From assembly GCF_000980835.1 (NCBI RefSeq), contig NZ_CP011312.1, forward strand, positions 1,550,001 to 1,614,000: DNA of 64,000 bases, in the 5' to 3' direction. How positions within the stretch are numbered: the stretch's first letter is position 1; each line of letters opens with the position of its first letter. The position numbers and the translations under genes were made by a program. Source of the stretch: Corynebacterium kutscheri (GTDB taxonomy: Bacteria > Actinomycetota > Actinomycetes > Mycobacteriales > Mycobacteriaceae). The notes below the pieces were generated by a model, which had not been told where the DNA came from, did not search any database, and worked only from the letters and a program-made list of their open reading frames with translations. This document shows, one piece after another, positions 29,499-40,359 of the stretch.

Positions 29499-30149
29499 TT
29501 AACGCAGCGTCTCTACGTCTAGATCAAGCACTTGAGCCACGCGCTCAGCACTAATAGCGCCCTCCCGCAAAATCTTTGGTTGACTACTCGAAAGATCAAT
29601 AATTGTTGAAGCTTGTCCTAGTTGGCATTGTCCACCGTCAAGATAAACAGAAATATGAGTACCTAATTGTTCTTTTGCCTCCGCAACGGTTGCCGCCGGT
29701 GGATTTCCAGAAATATTTGCACTCGATACAGCCATCGGGCCGGTTTCCCGTAATAACTCAATAGCGACAGGGTGCAATGGCATACGTAACATAACAGTGC
29801 CTCGGGTATCACCTAAGTTCCAGGGCAAACTAGGAGCTTGTGGCACCACCATAGACAAAGCACCCGGCCAAAAAGCCTCAATAAGAGTGCGCATTTGCTC
29901 GGTGTAATTAGCCACTAGGCCTCTCGCAGTATCCCAACTGCCTACTAACACTGGAACTGGCATATCTGGCCCACGACGTTTAGTGTCAAGCAATTTAGCA
30001 ACTGCATCATTGTTAAACGCATCGCAACCTAAACCATACAAAGTATCGGTAGGCATTACGACGAGCCGACCCGCCTGAACAGCACTCACTGCTGCTTTAA
30101 GCCCGGTTGTACGCATAGCTGGATCACTACAATTATAAATTCGGCTCAT
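29499..30149 (-). CDS. L-threonylcarbamoyladenylate synthase (Sua5/YrdC/YwlC)
   Basis: 216 aa. The YrdC fold shows GLKAAVSAVQAGRLVVMPTD, TLYGLGCDAFN, KRRGPDMPVPVLVGSW and AVSSANISGNPPA. It makes the threonylcarbamoyl-AMP used for the t6A37 modification of ANN-decoding tRNAs. It lacks the C-terminal Sua5 domain, so it is the short TsaC type. It follows prmC in the conserved actinobacterial order. Confidence 0.9.
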   Translation of the reverse strand: MSRIYNCSDPAMRTTGLKAAVSAVQAGRLVVMPTDTLYGLGCDAFNNDAVAKLLDTKRRGPDMPVPVLVGSWDTARGLVANYTEQMRTLIEAFWPGALSMVVPQAPSLPWNLGDTRGTVMLRMPLHPVAIELLRETGPMAVSSANISGNPPAATVAEAKEQLGTHISVYLDGGQCQLGQASTIIDLSSSQPKILREGAISAERVAQVLDLDVETLR

Positions 30150-30221
30150 TTTAAGATCACATCGCCTTTAAAAACTTTTCAAATTTTTCTTCCGACAGTT
30201 TACCTGGCATTTACGGCTTTC

Positions 30222-31076
30222 CTATGATCGCCTCGTGGCAAGCACAAATCGATTACGTCCAGTCAGGTCCGCCATAGTTCTTATATCCCTAAACAATCCA
30301 GTGTCTTCAAAGGCTGCAATCACCGCAGCACTTGTTGTGTCATCGTGTTCGATACCTATTTGTCCGCCTGGTTTTAATAGTGCAGCTGACCGAGTTATTA
30401 GTTTCGGAATAAGCTGCATCCCATCCCCCCCAGAAAAAACCGCCATATGTGGGTCAAAAGATACTTCAGGTTCAAGTTCTTTTTCACTTCGTTCTGGCAC
30501 ATAAGGTGGATTGGTAACCAATAGATCTACTGTGCCATTTAGTTCTGCTAATGTCGTCGCAAGGCTAGCATCTTGCCTGGTTAAAGAAATATTTAACCCA
30601 GCAGCAGCAAAATTTTTACGAGCATATTCAGCAGCTATATTGCTAAGTTCTACCGCATATACCCTCGTCTTTGGGTGAGCATTTTTAATATATGCGGCTA
30701 ATGCGCCTGAGCCAGTGCATAAATCCACGCAGATAAGATCATTTTCACCTTCAGAAAACTTTTTTTCTAATTCTTTTTCTGCCCACTGAGCTAATACTTC
30801 GGTTTCTGGGCGTGGAATAAAAACTCCGGGACCAACGCTAAATCGAAGCGGGCCAAAATAAGCTTCTTCTAAAATGTGCTGCAATGGAACCCGTTGTGCG
30901 CGTAGTTTGATGTATTCAAAAAACTCAGCAGGAACCTCGTCACGCATATGAAATGTAATTTCTAATGGTGCTACCCCTAATACATGAGCTGCTATTGCAT
31001 GAGTATCGTAACGCGGAGAGGCCACCCCGGCCTGAGCTAGGGTGGCCTCCGCCTCACGCAAGGCGTGAAAAAGCAT
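30222..31076 (-). CDS. prmC: Release-factor glutamine N5-methyltransferase
   Basis: 284 aa. An N-terminal helical substrate domain is followed by a Rossmann SAM-binding methyltransferase domain with IPRPETEVLAQWA, VDLCTGSGALAAYI (SAM loop) and the catalytic LLVTNPPYVPE. It methylates the GGQ glutamine of RF1 and RF2. Its ATG overlaps the prfA stop by one base (TAATG), so enzyme and substrate are made from coupled reading frames. Confidence 0.95.
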   Translation of the reverse strand: MLFHALREAEATLAQAGVASPRYDTHAIAAHVLGVAPLEITFHMRDEVPAEFFEYIKLRAQRVPLQHILEEAYFGPLRFSVGPGVFIPRPETEVLAQWAEKELEKKFSEGENDLICVDLCTGSGALAAYIKNAHPKTRVYAVELSNIAAEYARKNFAAAGLNISLTRQDASLATTLAELNGTVDLLVTNPPYVPERSEKELEPEVSFDPHMAVFSGGDGMQLIPKLITRSAALLKPGGQIGIEHDDTTSAAVIAAFEDTGLFRDIRTMADLTGRNRFVLATRRS

Positions 31077-32146
31077 TACTCTGCCTCAAGCCTTTCCGCA
31101 CGCTCGGCAGCCTTAAGGGCATTAAAAAGATCACCGAGTTCACCATCAAGAACGGTATCTAGATTATTAGCTTTAAAACCAATTCGGTGATCCGAAATAC
31201 GGTTTTCTGGCCAATTATAGGTACGAATTCGTTCTGAACGATCCATTGTGCGCACCTGTGCAGCACGGCCTTCCGCAGCTTCTTGATCTGCTTGTTCTTC
31301 TGCTAATGCTTGCAATCGTGCGGCCAGCACTTGCATAGCGCGCGCCTTATTCTGAATCTGCGAGCGTTCCTTCTGACAGGTCACAACCAAACCAGTAGGG
31401 AGATGAGTAATACGCACCGCCGAGTCAGTGGTGTTCACACCCTGACCACCTTTACCAGAAGAACGGTAAACATCGACGCGAATATCTTTATCATCGATTT
31501 CCACTTCACTTACTTCATCTGGTTCTGGGTAAACCAAAACACCTGCAGCAGAAGTCTGAATACGACCTTGAGATTCAGTTACAGGCACACGCTGCACTCG
31601 GTGCACGCCACCTTCAAATTTGAAGAGGCTCCAAGCACCATCACGCGAAGGCTGCTTAGAACGAATCGACAAGGTGATATCTTTCACTCCACCAAGATCA
31701 GACTCGCTAAGCCCTAGAACTTCAGTGCTAAAGCCATTCTTATCCGCATAACGCTGATACATACGTACCAATTCGCCAGCAAATAATGCAGCTTCTTCAC
31801 CACCGGCACCAGCTTTGACTTCCATAACGATATCGTCACCATCATGAGGATCACGCGGTGCTAATAAATCGGCTAGTTTCTCTTCTAGTTCCACGACTTC
31901 ACCAGCTAAGCGCTCTGCTTCCGCCTGGAAATCGTGATCTTCATGAGCCATTTCCTGCGCGACTTCTAGATCATCACGAGCCTGAACAAGCGCGGTATTA
32001 ACATTTATGATCGGCTGTAATTCCGAATACCGCTTGGAAAGCTTTCGAAATAACTGCTGATCGCCCATTGTCTCTGGATCTGACATTTGGGCTTCAATGC
32101 CCTGGTATTCAGAGACAATATCGTCAACAGCAGAAACCTGCGCCAT
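31076..32146 (-). CDS. prfA: Peptide chain release factor 1
   Basis: 356 aa. The codon-recognition tripeptide is PVT in [17 protein letters not shown] (PxT type, reading UAA/UAG) and the catalytic GGQ is in [19 protein letters not shown]. It ends translation at UAA and UAG. The ATG overlaps the rho stop by one base. In mycobacteria rpmE lies between rho and prfA; here it is absent from this place. Confidence 0.97.
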   Translation of the reverse strand: MAQVSAVDDIVSEYQGIEAQMSDPETMGDQQLFRKLSKRYSELQPIINVNTALVQARDDLEVAQEMAHEDHDFQAEAERLAGEVVELEEKLADLLAPRDPHDGDDIVMEVKAGAGGEEAALFAGELVRMYQRYADKNGFSTEVLGLSESDLGGVKDITLSIRSKQPSRDGAWSLFKFEGGVHRVQRVPVTESQGRIQTSAAGVLVYPEPDEVSEVEIDDKDIRVDVYRSSGKGGQGVNTTDSAVRITHLPTGLVVTCQKERSQIQNKARAMQVLAARLQALAEEQADQEAAEGRAAQVRTMDRSERIRTYNWPENRISDHRIGFKANNLDTVLDGELGDLFNALKAAERAERLEAE

Positions 32147-34209
32147 TAATCCTCCTCGGCTTCTTCCGCCATCGGTGCTGAGCTCATCACCTGCATCAAA
32201 AATTCGCCATTATTCTTAGTTTTCTTCAACTGCTTAATCAACAAGTCGATAGCAGCTTGGGAATCCAACGCGGAAAGAATACGACGTAGCTTGTGCATAA
32301 CCCGTGCTTCCTCAGGTGCTAGCAAAAGCTCATCTTTACGAGTACCAGAAGGATTAACATCCACAGCTGGGAATACTCGGCGCTCAGAAATACGACGATC
32401 CAATTTCAGCTCCGCATTACCGGTGCCCTTGAATTCTTCGAAAATAACGGTATCGCCAGCAGAACCAGTTTCAACCATTGCAGTAGCAATAATTGTCAAA
32501 GAACCGCCATTTTCGATATTACGAGCAGCACCTAAGAAACGCTTTGGTGGATATAGAGCGTTAGAATCCACACCACCAGACAAAATGCGTCCCGAGGCAG
32601 GTGAAGAGTTATTGTACGCACGACCCAAACGAGTGATCGAGTCCAACAAAACAACAACGTCTTGGCCTTGTTCTACCAAACGCTTTGCCCGCTCAATAGC
32701 TAATTCCGCTACCGTAGTGTGCTCTGATGGTGGTCGGTCAAAAGTAGAAGCGATAACCTCACCTTTTACGCTGCGTTGCATGTCGGTAACTTCTTCAGGG
32801 CGTTCGTCGACAAGCACAACCATGAGATAGCACTCAGGATTATTAATAGCGATCGCATTAGCAATATTTTGCAAAATTGTCGTCTTACCAGCCTTAGGTG
32901 GTGACACAATTAAGGCACGTTGACCCTTACCAATTGGCATTATCAGATCAATCACACGAGTGGTCAAGATCTTTGGATCAGTTTCTAAGCGCAAACGCTG
33001 GTTTGGATACAACGGAGTGAGCTTAGAAAAATGTGGCCGTTCCTTTGCCTCTTCGACTGGAATGCCATTGACTTTTTCCACTTTCACCAATGGGTTAAAA
33101 CGATGATGATTACGTCCACGACCACGCTGGTTCGAATTATCGTTAACGCGTGCCTTACCGATAATCGCATCACCAGAACGCAAACCTAATCGACGCACCA
33201 TCTGTGGGTTAACATGTACATCCTGCTGCGAGGAGTGGTAACCGGTGGTACGCACAAAGGCAACGTTCTTATCGACGATATCTAGGATGCCAGCAACATC
33301 TTGCAATACCTCATCCTCGCGTGCTTCATATTCACGCCCGTCATTATTATCACGCTCTTCACGACCACGACGGTTGCGTCGATTACGGCGGTTACCACGA
33401 TCGTTATAATCCCGGCGATTACCACGGTCATTGCGTGAATCATTGTCCCGCTCAGTTCGAGAAGTATCTTTTTCTTCTCTGCTCTGCTCAGATTTTTCTA
33501 CAGACTCATCAGTGTTTGCATCCTGTGAACCTTCGTTGTTGCGATCTAATCGCTCAGAACGACGACGTCCGCGACGCTCACGAGGCTGTTCTGAAATAAA
33601 TTCAGCAGCTTCACCAGAGGAACCATTTTTATCCACTGACTCAGTGACGGTCTCGGTAGCATCACCTTCAGTACGCGCGTCACCGTTATTTTCCCGGTAT
33701 TCCCGACGAACTCGATTGCGACGTGCTCGGCGTGCAGCGGAACGAGATTCATTGACGCGAATGTGATCAGATTCAGTTGATTCTTCGGTTGTCTGAGTAT
33801 TTTCTGTAGTGGTGTCACCTAAAACGTCTGTTGTTGTTTGTTTCTCAACATCTTCTGCAGTGTTAACAGAAGTTCTAGTTACTCGACGACGGCGCGAATT
33901 GGTATTTTTCGGTGCCGATGCACCAGTTTTTTCGCTGTTTTCTGGAACAGATTCGATAGTGTTCTCGGCAGGTGCCTCCGTAGCAGAAGCGCCCTGGGTG
34001 TTATCCGATTGCATTGTTTTTGTAGCACGGCGACGGCGTGGCTCCCCACCAGATACACCGCCGGTCTGAGCACCGGAAATTGCCGTAATAAGATCACCCT
34101 TACGGAGGGCGGATGTGCCTTTAAGGCCTAAATCAGCCGCGATTTTACGCAGTTCAGGCAGACGCAATGCAGCAAGATTTACTTGTGCGCCATTATCTGT
34201 ATCAGCCAC
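32146..34209 (-). CDS. rho: Transcription termination factor Rho
   Basis: 687 aa, far longer than E. coli Rho (419 aa). The extra length is an N-terminal disordered segment (about residues 65-295) rich in Arg, Asn, Asp, Glu and Thr ([35 protein letters not shown]), a known actinobacterial trait that strengthens RNA binding. The Rho N domain ([20 protein letters not shown]) precedes it. The C-terminal ATPase shows the P-loop [29 protein letters not shown] and [13 protein letters not shown]. The start is a GTG at 34209 with AAAGGAA upstream. Confidence 0.97.
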   Translation of the reverse strand: MADTDNGAQVNLAALRLPELRKIAADLGLKGTSALRKGDLITAISGAQTGGVSGGEPRRRRATKTMQSDNTQGASATEAPAENTIESVPENSEKTGASAPKNTNSRRRRVTRTSVNTAEDVEKQTTTDVLGDTTTENTQTTEESTESDHIRVNESRSAARRARRNRVRREYRENNGDARTEGDATETVTESVDKNGSSGEAAEFISEQPRERRGRRRSERLDRNNEGSQDANTDESVEKSEQSREEKDTSRTERDNDSRNDRGNRRDYNDRGNRRNRRNRRGREERDNNDGREYEAREDEVLQDVAGILDIVDKNVAFVRTTGYHSSQQDVHVNPQMVRRLGLRSGDAIIGKARVNDNSNQRGRGRNHHRFNPLVKVEKVNGIPVEEAKERPHFSKLTPLYPNQRLRLETDPKILTTRVIDLIMPIGKGQRALIVSPPKAGKTTILQNIANAIAINNPECYLMVVLVDERPEEVTDMQRSVKGEVIASTFDRPPSEHTTVAELAIERAKRLVEQGQDVVVLLDSITRLGRAYNNSSPASGRILSGGVDSNALYPPKRFLGAARNIENGGSLTIIATAMVETGSAGDTVIFEEFKGTGNAELKLDRRISERRVFPAVDVNPSGTRKDELLLAPEEARVMHKLRRILSALDSQAAIDLLIKQLKKTKNNGEFLMQVMSSAPMAEEAEED

Positions 34210-34664
34210 AGATTTCCTTTCGTTGCTTCGCCGGATAAAAACAAAATATTTTAGGAGGTTTCGGCGAGCTTAATATGAAGATTATGTATCTTTTAAACAC
34301 CACACACAGACAAAATACTCCGTCTGCGTTTTCAATGACCACCCACGCACAATCGGAGCGTCCCCAATTGTCTCGGGAAAGATAAGAAGCCTCTACTACC
34401 CTTGCCAGCAGGTTCGAAAGACATTACGCAAAAAGAAGTGGGGAACTTCAATGTCTTGTACCTAAAAACCTCAAACAATGAGGAAGCTCAGCGGGAGTTT
34501 CCGGCGGTGAAAAACGATTCACCCGCCTTATACAGAAGTTCTACCTGATAAGTGTAGACCACTTTTCTTTATAACGCTAAGCCAGTAATAACACTGCGCT
34601 TACAACCAGCGATAAACTCGGTATGTAACACGTAATAACGTCGGCAAAAGCCCCTTTCACCGGG
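34210..34664. other. Divergent intergenic region rho / acyl-CoA synthetase
   Basis: No gene is seen. It must hold the rho promoter and 5' leader. The long leader would suit Rho autoregulation, but I cannot point to a definite element. Confidence 0.35.
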
Positions 34665-34670
34665 TATAGT
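34665..34670 (+). promoter_or_regulatory. -10 hexamer of the acyl-CoA synthetase gene
   Basis: TATAGT lies 8 nt before the ATG at 34679, which implies a leaderless mRNA. No good -35 is visible 16-18 nt upstream. Confidence 0.55.
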
Positions 34671-34678
34671 TTTATGCC

Positions 34679-36415
34679 ATGTTGTCAACTATGCAGGAAC
34701 TGCCGCTCAACCTATCCCGGATCCTTCAATATGGCTCTCAAGTACATGGCAATTCCATTATCACCACAGCTTATGGCAACAATTTACAAGAAACTAGTTA
34801 CCGCGAAGTCGGTGCTCGCGCTTCTGCACTCGCACATGCACTGTACGACGAACTAGGCATTACCGGTGACCAGCGTGTTGGCAGCTTCATGCATAACACA
34901 GTTGAGCATTTAGAAACCCTCTTTGCAGTTATGTGTATGGGAGCAGTGTTTAATCCACTCAACCGACAATTAATGAATGATCAAATTCAGCACATTATTA
35001 ATCACGCAGAAGATGAAATCATCATTGCCGATCCCCTCCTTGCCGACCAACTTAGCTTTATCCTAAGCCTAGGATGTCCTACGGTACGTGCCGTTATTTT
35101 TATCGGTTCCCCAAATCTGACTGAACTTTCCCAAAAATTACCTGACAATATCAAGACATATTCCTACGAGGCACTTCTCGACGGGCGTCCCACCATTTTT
35201 GATTGGCCAATTTTGCCTGAAAACGCCGCCGCTGCCATTTGTTATTCCACGGGAACCACCGGCGCACCTAAAGGCGTTGCATATTCACAACGCTCTTTAT
35301 ACTTACAGTCATTATCCTTACAAACCACAAATTCCATGGCAATTACCCATGGTGAGACTTTCTTGTGCTGTGTACCTATCTATCACGTACTTAGCTGGGG
35401 TGTCCCTATTGCTGCTTTTATGTCTGGCACCTCAATGGTTTTGCCCGGTGCCGATCTTTCCCCAGCTGCGTTAGCTCGCATTATCGCTGAAACCCACCCC
35501 CGGGTTTCCCATGGAGTACCGAGTTTATGGATTCAGTTATTTGTTTATTACATGCGTAACACACCGGAACGGATGAGTTTGCAAGAAATTTTTGTTGGCG
35601 GTTCTGCCGCACCATCAATTCTTATTCGCATGTGGGAAGAACGATATGGTGTTGACGTCATCCAAGTATGGGGAATGACTGAAACCTCTACCGTCGGCAC
35701 AGTTGCCCGCCCACCTCAGGGCGTTTCTGGTGAAGCACGAGAAGCCTACCGTATTTCTCAAGGACGTTTTCCAGCTTCCTTAGAGTATCGCGTGGTCAAC
35801 AATGGTGAAATTCAAAGTGCAACCGACCGCAATCAAGGTGAAATTCAAGTGCGCGGCAATTGGGTTACTGCTCACTATTATCAATCACCAACAGAACAAA
35901 ATAATGGCATAGCCTCCACGTTCCGCGGAGAAAAAATTGATGCCATCAACAACTCTTCCGATCAGTTCACCTCTGATGGGTGGTTACATACCGGCGATGT
36001 CGGCTCAGTTACTTCTGATGGGTTTCTCACTATTCACGACCGGGAACGCGATGTTATCCGCTCCGGTGGCGAATGGATTTATTCAGCACTGCTAGAAAAT
36101 GAAATTATGGCTGCCACCAATGTCGTTGAGTGTGCAGTAATCGGCTACCCAGATAAACAATGGGGTGAGCGTCCTCTTGCAGTTACCGTACTTACCCAGG
36201 ATGTGGAACCAGGACGCGCAACGGCCGAGGCACTGCGTGCCAGGCTACACGATAGCTTCCCTAAATGGATGCTGCCTGAATACTGGACTTTCGTATCCCA
36301 TATTGATAAAACATCCGTCGGAAAATTCGACAAAATTAATCTTCGCCAGCATTTAGCTCAGGGCGACTACGATGTCATCGTGCTACAAGGCCCGGGCCGC
36401 GATCAAACTCGTTGA
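34679..36415 (+). CDS. AMP-forming acyl-CoA synthetase (FadD-like)
   Basis: 578 aa ANL-superfamily ligase. The AMP-binding P-loop is STGTTGAPKG (190-199), followed by WGMTETSTVG (A5 motif), GWLHTGDVGSVTSDGFLTI with the adenylate-binding Asp (A7), IRSGGEWIYSALLE (A8) and a C-terminal SVGKFDKINLR with the catalytic Lys (A10). It activates a fatty or other carboxylic acid to the CoA thioester. A segment near residues 400-430 (ENNGIASTFRGEKIDAINNS) is a low-similarity insertion. It is monocistronic and inserted between rho and thrB, which are closer together in mycobacteria. Confidence 0.88.
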   Translation: MLSTMQELPLNLSRILQYGSQVHGNSIITTAYGNNLQETSYREVGARASALAHALYDELGITGDQRVGSFMHNTVEHLETLFAVMCMGAVFNPLNRQLMNDQIQHIINHAEDEIIIADPLLADQLSFILSLGCPTVRAVIFIGSPNLTELSQKLPDNIKTYSYEALLDGRPTIFDWPILPENAAAAICYSTGTTGAPKGVAYSQRSLYLQSLSLQTTNSMAITHGETFLCCVPIYHVLSWGVPIAAFMSGTSMVLPGADLSPAALARIIAETHPRVSHGVPSLWIQLFVYYMRNTPERMSLQEIFVGGSAAPSILIRMWEERYGVDVIQVWGMTETSTVGTVARPPQGVSGEAREAYRISQGRFPASLEYRVVNNGEIQSATDRNQGEIQVRGNWVTAHYYQSPTEQNNGIASTFRGEKIDAINNSSDQFTSDGWLHTGDVGSVTSDGFLTIHDRERDVIRSGGEWIYSALLENEIMAATNVVECAVIGYPDKQWGERPLAVTVLTQDVEPGRATAEALRARLHDSFPKWMLPEYWTFVSHIDKTSVGKFDKINLRQHLAQGDYDVIVLQGPGRDQTR

Positions 36416-36799
36416 CAATTCCTTTTCCTATTTTTCATGCACATTGATGCATATATGCGTCGGTAGGCATTTATACAATATTTGTCCTACTAAGCATTTT
36501 GATTAGCTATGTATTACTTCCTGCAATCGTTTGTAATATAGATTACAAACCAGGCGCGATACCGTTCACAATTCATCTAATAGATGGCTTGACACCTGAT
36601 TCTTTCCGATTGTCGATTTTTTCACCAATTCACCTGATCCATCAGCGGAATCAGTAAATGTTCCCACCGAATTTTCTTAAAATATTTCCACCATTTTGCA
36701 TGTTTCCACTAATAAAAGCTTAATAAAAACGAAAAAATCTTTTAAAAATATGCATTCGAAAAAAGATGGAAGATTGTGTAAAAATGAAAACTGCACCCC
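36416..36799. other. AT-rich intergenic region upstream of HTH regulator
   Basis: No gene is seen. It contains a perfect palindrome (36529-36550) described separately and long A/T runs. Confidence 0.4.
36529..36550. promoter_or_regulatory. Perfect 9+9 palindrome, possible operator
   Basis: GTTTGTAAT ATAG ATTACAAAC. No T-run follows, so it is unlikely to be a terminator. The symmetry and length suit a dimeric repressor site. The regulator is unknown. Confidence 0.4.
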
Positions 36800-36818
36800 T
36801 TAGTGTAACCTAACATAA
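36800..36818 (+). promoter_or_regulatory. DtxR-like iron box upstream of the HTH regulator
   Basis: TTAGTGTAACCTAACATAA matches the 19-bp DtxR consensus at 15 positions by my count. It lies about 200 bp before the GTG of the regulator gene. Confidence 0.5.
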
Positions 36819-37015
36819 AGGTTAAGCCGCTTTTATGGGGTGATCATAATTATTGTCTCTACGCTGGAAGCACTAAGTTCTATACATAATTTATAAATAT
36901 ATTCCCACCCCTTTGGATAACACAATGGAATTCATAGGGTTATACTTCAAACCTAACTTTCGCTTATCGGAAATAAATCCCTCTACAATCCCACTCCCAC
37001 GCCAAAAGGAGAAAC

Positions 37016-37726
37016 GTGAGCGACTCAGACCACATCCCTCGACCAGCAACTGATTTCTTTGTGGAATCGTTCAACCTCAGTACCCAAAAACGCCATGTAC
37101 TTGACGTCATTACTAATCACCCAAGCGGTATAACTGCCGCTGAGGTAGCCAAAAAAATGGGCATCCATATCAATACCGCACGGGGACATCTAGAAGAACT
37201 CAGTCATCTAAAAGCAATTGATGCTACCCCGCTACCGGCTAACAGACGTGGTCGTCCCACACTTTTATTTAAGCCCCGAATACTGAATAATCGAATGTTA
37301 GCCGCTGAGCTCATCAATCTTATCCAGCTACTCATTAAAGAAATTGAAGATACTAATTCAGAAGAAGCCGTTACCATTGCACAAAGAGTTGGTGTTAATT
37401 GGGCAAAGCAATTACGTATCAACGGCTTCGAACCAGCACCAGAAGAAATCATTGACCAAATCGATGAGCTTTTCCGACGTTTAGGCTTCCTACCCGATAC
37501 TCATGATCGCATGCTCGACGTCTCTAGCTGCCCATCATCAGATGATAAAAATAACCCCAGCTCTTTTATCTGTTATATCCATCGGGGTATGTTGCAAGAA
37601 TTTTTCCATGATGTCTCTCTGGAATTCGCACTACCGTCCTATCACGGAGACAACACTTGCCAAATGTTAGAAGATCCCGCTAGCAAAGAAGACTGCGAAG
37701 ACGATGAGGAAACCGTCAAAGAATAA
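37016..37726 (+). CDS. HTH transcriptional regulator with C-terminal cysteines (ArnR/SufR-like)
   Basis: 236 aa. A winged HTH spans residues 22-85 (VLDVITNHPSGITAAEVAKK, MGIHINTARGHLEELSHL, then the wing RRGRPTLLFKP). The C-terminal half carries cysteines in SSCPSS, FICYIHRGM, DNTCQMLED and EDCEDD. Four well-spaced cysteines suggest an Fe-S cluster sensor, as in SufR-type regulators. Its place next to thrB resembles the Fe-S nitrate-respiration repressor ArnR of C. glutamicum, but no nar genes are nearby, so its targets are open. The start is GTG with AAAGGAG upstream. A DtxR-like box lies in the upstream region. Confidence 0.75.
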   Translation: MSDSDHIPRPATDFFVESFNLSTQKRHVLDVITNHPSGITAAEVAKKMGIHINTARGHLEELSHLKAIDATPLPANRRGRPTLLFKPRILNNRMLAAELINLIQLLIKEIEDTNSEEAVTIAQRVGVNWAKQLRINGFEPAPEEIIDQIDELFRRLGFLPDTHDRMLDVSSCPSSDDKNNPSSFICYIHRGMLQEFFHDVSLEFALPSYHGDNTCQMLEDPASKEDCEDDEETVKE

Positions 37727-37762
37727 TTCGCTAAAAAGAAGCTTCTGCTAATCATAAAAATT

Positions 37763-37808
37763 GGCGTAATAACCAACCTGATTTATCACAACAGTTGGTT
37801 ATTACGCC
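37763..37808. terminator. Bidirectional hairpin between HTH regulator and thrB
   Basis: A perfect 15-bp stem (GGCGTAATAACCAAC / GTTGGTTATTACGCC) lies between convergent genes. Confidence 0.75.
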
Positions 37809-37829
37809 TTGTGCATGCCCTCTTAATAC

Positions 37830-38756
37830 TTAATTAACTACGGTTACCTGCACCGAACCCGCAATATCTAATGGCAATACTTGGAAACCATCAGCCTGTG
37901 CATCAGCTAAGATTTTTTCGTCGATACTTTGGGTTCCTAAAACCATAACTGTTGGTCCAGCACCAGAAAGATAAGCTGCATAACCACTATTTCGTAAACG
38001 ATTAATCCACTGTGCGCTAAGTGGAAGCACATCTGCACGATAAGGCTGATGTAAGCGGTCGCGGGTACCTTCCCACAGTAATTCTGGGCGCTGCTGTAAA
38101 GCAACAGCCATTACTGCTACTCGCGAAAGATTAAACCGCGCAGCTAAATGAGTAACATCGCTAGGCAGAACTTCTCGAACAGCTTGAGTAGACGCACGAA
38201 AATCAGGCACAAAAGCTACCGCTTGAATATCTTTATGTACCGGCATACTCACCGCTTTGTACTGAGGTTGACCATGATCATCAGCTGGTTCTTCAACCCA
38301 AGACACCACATAATTTCCCAATACAGACGCAGCTGCATTGTCCGGGTGTCCTTCAAAAGAACTAGCAAGCTGCACTAATTGTTCTTCGCTCAATAAAAAA
38401 CCAGCTAAACCATTAGCCGCAGCAACTCCAGCCACGGCCGCTGCCGCAGAAGAACCCAACCCTCGCGACTGTGGAATATTGTTATGGCAGACTACGTGTA
38501 AACCAGGAACCTCAACACCTGCTGCATCTAGACCGGCGTGAATTGCTTTAACTACTAAATGTGAATCATCGAGTGGAAGTTCGCCTTGGCCTTCGCCAAA
38601 AACCTCTATTACCAGACCAGAATCAATAATCTCAACCTCAACGGTGTCGCACAGGTTAAGTGCTAAGCCCAAAGTATCAAAGCCTGAGCCAAGGTTTGCT
38701 GAGGAGGCAGGTACCATCACCCGAACTTTTTTACCTACTGCTAATTTATTTGGCAT
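37830..38756 (-). CDS. thrB: Homoserine kinase
   Basis: 308 aa GHMP kinase. [20 protein letters not shown] at the N-terminus and the ATP-binding [17 protein letters not shown], plus [16 protein letters not shown] near the C-terminus, are the three GHMP motifs. It phosphorylates homoserine on the way to threonine. It starts 3 nt after hom, with which it forms an operon. thrC does not follow. Confidence 0.96.
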   Translation of the reverse strand: MPNKLAVGKKVRVMVPASSANLGSGFDTLGLALNLCDTVEVEIIDSGLVIEVFGEGQGELPLDDSHLVVKAIHAGLDAAGVEVPGLHVVCHNNIPQSRGLGSSAAAAVAGVAAANGLAGFLLSEEQLVQLASSFEGHPDNAAASVLGNYVVSWVEEPADDHGQPQYKAVSMPVHKDIQAVAFVPDFRASTQAVREVLPSDVTHLAARFNLSRVAVMAVALQQRPELLWEGTRDRLHQPYRADVLPLSAQWINRLRNSGYAAYLSGAGPTVMVLGTQSIDEKILADAQADGFQVLPLDIAGSVQVTVVN

Positions 38757-38759
38757 CAG

Positions 38760-40103
38760 TTACTCCCCCTGCACTCGGATAACACTGCTGATTTTCTTTA
38801 CCGGCTCCATGGTGGCAATTCTTTTGACTGTATTAGCTAAATCGGCTTCCTTAGCTGTGTGCGTCACAATAATAAGACGTGCATGCTGGTCTTTTTCTTG
38901 CTGGCGCACGGTACTCATCGAAATACCATGTTCAGCAAAAATTTGCGTGAGTTCAGCAAGCACACCCACCCGATCTTCTACTTCTAAATCAATGTGATAA
39001 CGCGTCAGTACCTCAGAAAAATCAGCAATCGCTAAATTCGCATACGTTGATTCACCCGGTGCCCGACCACCAAAAATCTTATTCCGCGCCGCACCAACAA
39101 TATCGCCCAATACTGCAGAAGCAGTAGGATTTCCACCAGCGCCATTGCCATAAAACATCAGCTGACCAGCAGCCTCAGCCTCAACAAAAATTGCATTAAA
39201 AGACTTACTTACTGTAGCAAGTGGGTGACTACGAGGTATTAACGTTGGATGAACTCGCGCAGAAACACTATGGTTGCCATTCTTATCAGTTAACCGCTCA
39301 CACACTGCCAATAATTTAATCGTGTAGCCAGCTTCTTTTGCTGCCTCGATATCAGCTGAGGTGATCTTTGATATACCTTCTCGATATACGTCATCAGCAG
39401 TGACTCGCGTATGGAAAGCCAACGAGGCCAAAATTGCTGCTTTACTTGCCGCATCATAACCTTCCACATCGGCGGTAGGATCTGCTTCTGCGTAACCTAA
39501 CCGAGTCGCCTCAGCAAGCATCTCATCATAGGAAGCACCGGTGGTATCCATGGCATCAAGAATGAAATTAGTTGTGCCATTAACAATGCCAGCCACAGAC
39601 TCAATTTGATCGCCAGCTAATGATCGACGCAACGGACCAAGCACTGGAATTGCCGCAGCTACTGCAGCTTCAAAATAAAGATCCACCTCAGCTTGATCGG
39701 CTGCCGCAGCAAGTTCTGCCGAATGTGCTGCCACCAAAGCCTTATTCGCAGTAACCACAGATTTACCTGCACGTAAAGATTCCAGCACTAATTCGCGCGG
39801 ATAATCAATACCACCGATAACTTCGACAACAATATCTACATCTTCACGACGAATCAGCGCACGGGCATCATTAGTAAGAACCCCTAGCTCATCGGCAAGG
39901 GTTCCGCTATGCTTTTCGACGTTTGATACAGCTACTCCCCGAATTATCAGTGGACCACCAGATCGGTGAGTAAATGCATCCGCGTTTTCGTGCAATAAGC
40001 GCAATACTTGGCTACCAACAGTGCCATAACCTAGGATGGCAACACCGACTGCTGCCCCCTCACCTTTACCGGGATTAAAGGTAGAAGAATGCTGTGCGCT
40101 CAT
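38760..40103 (-). CDS. hom: Homoserine dehydrogenase
   Basis: 447 aa. The N-terminal NAD(P)-binding motif is VAILGYGTVGSQVLRLL, the catalytic region shows VNGTTNFILDAMDTTG and YAEADPTADVEGYDAASKAA, and the C-terminal ACT domain starts near residue 370 (DRVGVLAELTQIFAEHGISM). It reduces aspartate semialdehyde to homoserine and is normally feedback-inhibited by threonine through the ACT region. First gene of hom-thrB. Confidence 0.96.
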   Translation of the reverse strand: MSAQHSSTFNPGKGEGAAVGVAILGYGTVGSQVLRLLHENADAFTHRSGGPLIIRGVAVSNVEKHSGTLADELGVLTNDARALIRREDVDIVVEVIGGIDYPRELVLESLRAGKSVVTANKALVAAHSAELAAAADQAEVDLYFEAAVAAAIPVLGPLRRSLAGDQIESVAGIVNGTTNFILDAMDTTGASYDEMLAEATRLGYAEADPTADVEGYDAASKAAILASLAFHTRVTADDVYREGISKITSADIEAAKEAGYTIKLLAVCERLTDKNGNHSVSARVHPTLIPRSHPLATVSKSFNAIFVEAEAAGQLMFYGNGAGGNPTASAVLGDIVGAARNKIFGGRAPGESTYANLAIADFSEVLTRYHIDLEVEDRVGVLAELTQIFAEHGISMSTVRQQEKDQHARLIIVTHTAKEADLANTVKRIATMEPVKKISSVIRVQGE

Positions 40104-40299
40104 TATGCTCCTTGTGTGAAACCGTATATCTGACGTTTGCGCACTATACGTGGGATTTAGCTCAACCCACCTATAGGATTAAAGAAATTGTATCGAACAC
40201 CTACCCAGACTGTTATTTCTTACCCCAAAAATGAACATCAAATGAATAAAAACCGATCTAGCAGCAATACTACGTTTTACATATAACAGTCGATAACGC

Positions 40300-40329
40300 A
40301 GTAAGCCCGCCTTTATTAGCGGGCTTACT
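40300..40329 (-). terminator. Hairpin downstream of lysA
   Basis: An 11-bp stem (AGTAAGCCCGC / GCGGGCTTACT) with an 8-nt loop lies 30 bases past the lysA stop. There is no T-run, so it may be a weak terminator or separate lysA from hom-thrB in another way. Confidence 0.55.
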
Positions 40330-40359
40330 ATGAGTTGCACTAAATAGTTGCGTCAAAAA

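Noticed and set aside
31310-34131. Plus-strand frames opposite prfA and rho
   Set aside because: Shadow frames; the repetitive Arg/Asn/Asp codons of the rho N-terminus keep the antisense open.
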